From positions 62,001 to 126,000 of the forward strand of contig CAVOHV010000015.1 in the NCBI GenBank assembly GCA_963695805.1: DNA of 64,000 nucleotides, in the 5' to 3' direction. Source of the stretch: DASUPK01 sp963695805. Its GTDB lineage: Bacteria > Actinomycetota > Thermoleophilia > Solirubrobacterales > 70-9. Below the pieces are notes generated by a model. That model was not told the origin of the DNA and did no database searches. It was given only the letters and a program-made list of their open reading frames with translations. Below are positions 61,186 to 64,000 of this stretch, one piece after another (positions within the stretch are counted from its first letter, which is position 1; the number at the start of each line of letters is the position of its first letter). The position numbers and the translations under genes were made by a program.

Positions 61186-61599
61186 CTACTCCGACAGGCC
61201 GGCGGCTTCGAGGGCCTGGGCGCGGGTCTTGAACACACGCAGGCGGACGCTGCGGCCATCGCGGATCGTCCAGACCGTCGGCAGATCGCGGTCGAGGGTC
61301 ACGTCGCTCGCCCGCATCCGGGCACTCTCGTGCGTCAGCAAGACGACCTCGTCACCACCGTCGATCAGCTCCTCGGCCGTCACCTCGTAGTCGTTCCACC
61401 CGGCGAGGTAGTCAGCCATGTGCCTCACCAAGGCATCGCGGCCCCTGCCGCGGTCGGGGAAGTCGGGCAGAGGGTGTGCCGAGATGTCCCACTCGACGTC
61501 TGGGTCGAGGGTCTTGATCCAGTCGTCGACCCTTCCATGCTGCCAGTGCTCGAAACCTTGGCTGACCAGCTCGACGTTCTCCTCCCCGACATCGCCCAC
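61186..61599 (-). CDS. SnoaL-like (NTF2-fold) protein 4, altered start
   Basis: 137 residues from GTG 61599 (MGDVGEENVELVSQGFEHW). Compared with gene 1 the start region has two additional G residues (GTCGGGGAGG against GTCGGAGG), which puts the usual ATG-TCG-GAG start out of frame, so translation would need the GTG seven bases further upstream. Core: LDPDVEWDISAHPLPDF, YEVTAEELIDGGDEVVLL, VWTIRDGRSVRLRVF; end AQALEAAGLSE. May be poorly expressed or decaying. Confidence 0.7.
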   Translation of the reverse strand: MGDVGEENVELVSQGFEHWQHGRVDDWIKTLDPDVEWDISAHPLPDFPDRGRGRDALVRHMADYLAGWNDYEVTAEELIDGGDEVVLLTHESARMRASDVTLDRDLPTVWTIRDGRSVRLRVFKTRAQALEAAGLSE

Positions 61600-61643
61600 G
61601 CAGTATCTCGCTGAAGGGTGCTGCTTTTCGGGAGATGAAAATC

Positions 61644-61709
61644 CTCCCTGGAAGCTGACGTCCGGGTCTGAGCCTACGGTCGGCTGACCGGGACAGGGGC
61701 TTCCGGGAG
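61644..61709 (+). ncRNA. Long stem-loop in IS110 leader, candidate bridge RNA part
   Basis: CTCCC-T-GGAAGC (61644-61655) pairs with GCTTCC-GGGAG (61699-61709) with one bulge. Inside, an internal loop (TGAC / AGGG) separates it from GTCC-g-GGTC (61660-61668) pairing with GACC-g-GGAC (61686-61694), then AGCC/GGCT (61671-61674 / 61682-61685) closes the loop TACGGTC. Twenty-three base pairs in three tiers with an internal loop, 157 bases before the transposase. IS110 elements encode such structured bridge RNAs in their non-coding end to choose target and donor sites. Confidence 0.5.
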
Positions 61710-61866
61710 AACGCGAGATGGGCAGGCCGGTTCTTGGACGATGGGCCCAGAGCCCGAGCTTTTCAGTGGCCGCCCCTGCGACTTATCCGGGTGCGCCTAG
61801 AGCGCGAATGCGTCGATGTCGTGTTGCCCACCGTCTCTCCCAATCGTCAGAGCAGAGGAGGAGCAA

Positions 61867-63147
61867 ATGAGGGCAATCGGGTTGGACGTCCATCTCGAGT
61901 TCTGCGAGGTGGCGATCTCAGAAGGAGGTGAGCTCCGCTCCGCGGGGCGGATCGTGACCAGGCCGGAGGAGGTCGAGCTCTTCGCCCGGAGCCTCGGTCC
62001 CGACGATCGCGTCGCGCTCGAGGTCACCGGCAACGCCTGGGAGATCAAGCGGCTGATCGAGCCGCACGTCGCCGAGGTGATCGTCGTCTCGCCGACCGAC
62101 ACCGGGATCCGCTCCGCGCGGGCGAAGACCGACCGGCTCGACGCGCGAGCGCTGGCGAGGCTCCTGGCGGCGGGCGAGCTCAAGCCGGTCTGGGTGCCCG
62201 ACCGCGGAACCCAGGTGATGCGCCGACGCCTGCAGCGCCGCGGCCAGCTGGTCTCGGCCCGCTCGCGGTCAAAGAACCAGATCCACGCCACCCTGATGCG
62301 CTGCCTCGTCGGCCGGCCCCCGTTCAGTGACCTCTTCGGGGTCAACGGACGGCGCTGGCTCGCCGAGCTCGCGCTGCCCGAGGAGGAGCGCGAGTCGGTC
62401 GACTCCGCCCTGCGCCAGGTCGAGTTCCTCGACTCCGAGATCGAGGCGGTCGAGCGGTTGATCTCGGCCGCCGCGCTCGAGAGCACCGAGGTGAGGCGAC
62501 TGATGACGGTGCCGGGGGTGAGCGTGATCTGCGCGGCGACCTTCATGGCGGCGGTCGGCGAGATCGGCCGCTTCCCCTCGCCCCGCAAGCTGGCCGCCTA
62601 CCTCGGGCTCGACCCCAAGGTGAGCCAGTCGGGCTCGGGCCCCGCGACCCACGGGCGGGTCTCGAAGCAGGGATCGGTCGCCGGCCGCCATGCGCTGGTA
62701 GAGGCGAGCTGGTCGGCGGTGCGCCAGCCGGGGCCGCTGCACGCGTTCTATGAGCGGATCAGGGCCCGACGCGGCCACAGCGTCGCGATCGTCGCCTGCG
62801 CGCGCAAGCTCGCCTGCCTGTTCTGGTGCCTGCTCAGCCGCTCGGAGGACTACGCCTTCGGGCAGCCGTCCCTGACGCGGAAGAAGCTGCGCCGGCTCGA
62901 GCTTGCCGCCGGCGCCCCAAGCAAGCGCGGGAGGAAGAGCGGCCCGATGGCCGCGAACGCGGCGATCCGCAAGGCCGAGCGCGAGCTCGCCGAGCAGGCC
63001 GAGGCCGCCTACCGGCGCAGCGTCCGCGACTGGCACGCGACCCAGGCGAAGAGAAAGGGCGCCGGCGCGACACCGGGGCGCGCATCTCGTGGCCCGTCAA
63101 GCGGGCAAGCAGCGCGGCAGGTCCAAGCCCCCGGGCCTGCGCTTTAG
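61867..63147 (+). CDS. IS110 family transposase
   Basis: 426 residues from ATG 61867, with AGAGGAGGAGC as ribosome binding site. RuvC-like DEDD domain: IGLDVHLEFCEVA (Asp), VALEVTGNAWEI (Glu), KTDRLDARALARLL (Asp pair). C-terminal Transposase_20 domain: RRLMTVPGVSVICAATFMAA, FPSPRKLAAYLGLDPKVSQS, GRVSKQGSVAGRHALVEASW (with the conserved Ser). A Lys/Arg/Ala-rich tail of about 70 residues extends the usual protein. The frame is intact, so the element may be active. Confidence 0.93.
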   Translation: MRAIGLDVHLEFCEVAISEGGELRSAGRIVTRPEEVELFARSLGPDDRVALEVTGNAWEIKRLIEPHVAEVIVVSPTDTGIRSARAKTDRLDARALARLLAAGELKPVWVPDRGTQVMRRRLQRRGQLVSARSRSKNQIHATLMRCLVGRPPFSDLFGVNGRRWLAELALPEEERESVDSALRQVEFLDSEIEAVERLISAAALESTEVRRLMTVPGVSVICAATFMAAVGEIGRFPSPRKLAAYLGLDPKVSQSGSGPATHGRVSKQGSVAGRHALVEASWSAVRQPGPLHAFYERIRARRGHSVAIVACARKLACLFWCLLSRSEDYAFGQPSLTRKKLRRLELAAGAPSKRGRKSGPMAANAAIRKAERELAEQAEAAYRRSVRDWHATQAKRKGAGATPGRASRGPSSGQAARQVQAPGPAL

Positions 63148-63251
63148 CTCGTCGTCTGCCGGCGCCCGAGTCGAACTCTCGCAAATAGGAGGAGGTGCGT
63201 CCAGGGTTGACTTGACTTTCATGCGTCGTCCAAAGCGGCGCTTTCAGACCG

Positions 63252-63854
63252 TCAATGGCGCTCCCCGCGGACGCGCATGATCGCGAACAGCGCGATCGCG
63301 AGGAAGCCGAAGGCCGCGACCTTGGGCGCGAGGAACGCCAGCGCCAAGACGACGACATAGAAGGCGAGATTCGGACTCGCCTGCGCCGCCAGCGCCACAA
63401 CCTCGTCGCGGCCCTCCTCCTCGATTAGCTCCGGTCGCGACCCCGCATAGCGAACGATCACCGTGATCAGGACGGAGATCACCAGCAGCGTCGCTCCGTA
63501 GAAGAGGACCGCGGTGCGCTCGGCGGTGCTTGAGTCGATCGCCTCGGCCACCAGCTTGGTGGGGAAGGGCAGGAAGGCAACTGCCATCAGCAGCAGCAGG
63601 TTGAGCCGGGTCACGTTGAAGTCAGCGAAGCGCAGGCGCCGGAAGATGGCGTGGTGCACGAGCCAGAGGCCGCCGATGGTGAGGAAGCTGGTCGCGTAGC
63701 TCAGGTAGGAGGGCCACTGGTCGGCGATCCCCTTCCAGAGATGATCGAAGTCGGCCTCCGGGACCGCTATCTCCAGCACCAGCAGCGTGGCCGCGATCGA
63801 GAAGACGCCATCGCTGAAGGCTTCGATCCGCCCTGTGTCCCAGCGGTCCCGCAT
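63252..63854 (-). CDS. TMEM175-family (DUF1211) potassium channel-like protein
   Basis: 200 residues with about six membrane segments. The signature RIEAFSDGVFSIAATLLVLE at the start is the FSD motif of TMEM175 proteins, which form K+-permeable channels as tetramers of single-repeat subunits in bacteria. Next are LWLVHHAIFRRLRFADFNVT and LNLLLLMAVAFLPFPTKLV. The 104 bases between this stop and the transposase hold a GTCCAAAGC / GCGCTTT motif and no gene. Confidence 0.88.
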   Translation of the reverse strand: MRDRWDTGRIEAFSDGVFSIAATLLVLEIAVPEADFDHLWKGIADQWPSYLSYATSFLTIGGLWLVHHAIFRRLRFADFNVTRLNLLLLMAVAFLPFPTKLVAEAIDSSTAERTAVLFYGATLLVISVLITVIVRYAGSRPELIEEEGRDEVVALAAQASPNLAFYVVVLALAFLAPKVAAFGFLAIALFAIMRVRGERH

Positions 63855-63911
63855 TCTCCTGCGAGCAGCCTATTGCGTGTCTGTGGAGACGGTTCGCCCT
63901 CGCTCAACCAT

Positions 63912-63917
63912 TATGCT
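63912..63917 (+). promoter_or_regulatory. Probable -10 element of the last gene
   Basis: TATGCT, ending eight bases before the ATG; leaderless spacing. A weak GTTCGC lies about 18 bases upstream. Confidence 0.45.
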
Positions 63918-63925
63918 CGCGCGAG

Positions 63926-64000
63926 ATGAGGGCAGGGCTTCGAACGATGGTTCTTGCGGTGGCGCTGGCAGCCACTGCATTGGTAGTGGGCGGCTGTGGC
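63926..64000 (+). CDS. Lipoprotein, N-terminal fragment (cut by window edge)
   Basis: 25 codons: MRAGLRTMVLAVALAATALV followed by VGGCG. A basic start, hydrophobic helix and lipobox VGGC show a lipoprotein signal peptide. The mature protein lies beyond the window, so its function is unknown. Confidence 0.65.
   Translation, partial: MRAGLRTMVLAVALAATALVVGGCG

Larger units (their letters stand above)
61616..63251 (+). mobile_element. IS110-family insertion sequence (ends not defined)
   Basis: Contains an intact IS110 transposase with a long structured 5' region and a short 3' region. IS110 elements lack long terminal inverted repeats, so exact ends cannot be read here; the limits given are the flanking genes' edges. 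The left end probably lies after the block GAAAAGCAG near 61620, where the SnoaL upstream repeat loses similarity. Confidence 0.55.

Noticed and set aside
63150..63185. Possible second tRNA-like sequence (GAGTCGAACTCTCGC)
   Set aside because: It resembles a T-loop but has no proper five-base stem, acceptor or anticodon arm, so it was not taken as the partner attachment site.

Overview
This is a GC-rich chromosomal window with the replication-origin neighbourhood of an actinobacterium at its left. Gene order parB-parA-rsmG-jag-yidC-yidD-rnpA-rpmH / dnaA-dnaN-recF-DUF721-gyrB-gyrA is the classical bacterial oriC neighbourhood. I infer class Thermoleophilia (Solirubrobacterales-like) from three lineage-typical traits: secreted proteins carrying KKCKKK clusters, a dense Ser/Thr-kinase/PASTA/FHA cell-wall cluster, and a multigene family of small SnoaL-like proteins that start MSEENVE and end ALEAAGLSE. 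No rRNA operon or CRISPR array is visible, and no stretch over about 300 bases lacks a gene.

Layout. 1-2468 (minus): three overlapping genes for secreted proteins, two of them with one-base frameshifts. 2618-2728: tRNA-Ile(GAU) and a terminator. 2742-7199 (minus): chromosome partition, rsmG, jag, yidC, yidD, rnpA, rpmH. 7440-16900 (plus): dnaA, a very short dnaA-dnaN spacer with DnaA-box-like sites, dnaN, recF, DUF721, gyrB, gyrA. 16979-19626 (minus): HNH nuclease, prephenate dehydratase, membrane-anchored protein. 19761-29605 (plus): a growth and division signalling cluster (kinase, FhaA, FhaB, PP2C phosphatase, FtsW/RodA, PBP, PASTA kinase, Ddl), followed by a third kinase on the minus strand. 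31220-34657: DsbA-like protein, purM, and an undecaprenyl-phosphate recycling pair (UppP plus DedA). 34744-47713: a Wzx/Wzy-type exopolysaccharide cluster with glycosyltransferases, a sugar-phosphate transferase and acyltransferases, plus a glycosyltransferase relic. 47724-58424: amidase, DUF3105 protein, broken hydrolase, metF, glnB-amtB, AlkZ-like glycosylase, a large secreted metal-dependent hydrolase and a lipoprotein. 58411-64000: an accessory segment with a tRNA-Ala 3'-half (probable attachment site), four SnoaL-like genes in a palindromic layout around an F420-type oxidoreductase, an IS110 element with a strongly structured leader, a TMEM175-like channel and the start of a lipoprotein.

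Most notable signals: (i) an apparently undescribed family of intergenic hairpin repeats (five clear copies and one degenerate copy, with compensatory stem changes and a conserved bulged purine), one copy ending on the dnaA start codon; (ii) the palindromic SnoaL cassette array with conserved termini around divergent cores; (iii) a 66-base three-tier stem-loop in the IS110 leader that is a candidate bridge RNA; (iv) an fhaA reading frame whose only sensible start is AUC; (v) a PII protein without the T-loop Tyr51; (vi) repeated single-base indels that break otherwise normal genes, which could be real decay or assembly error.
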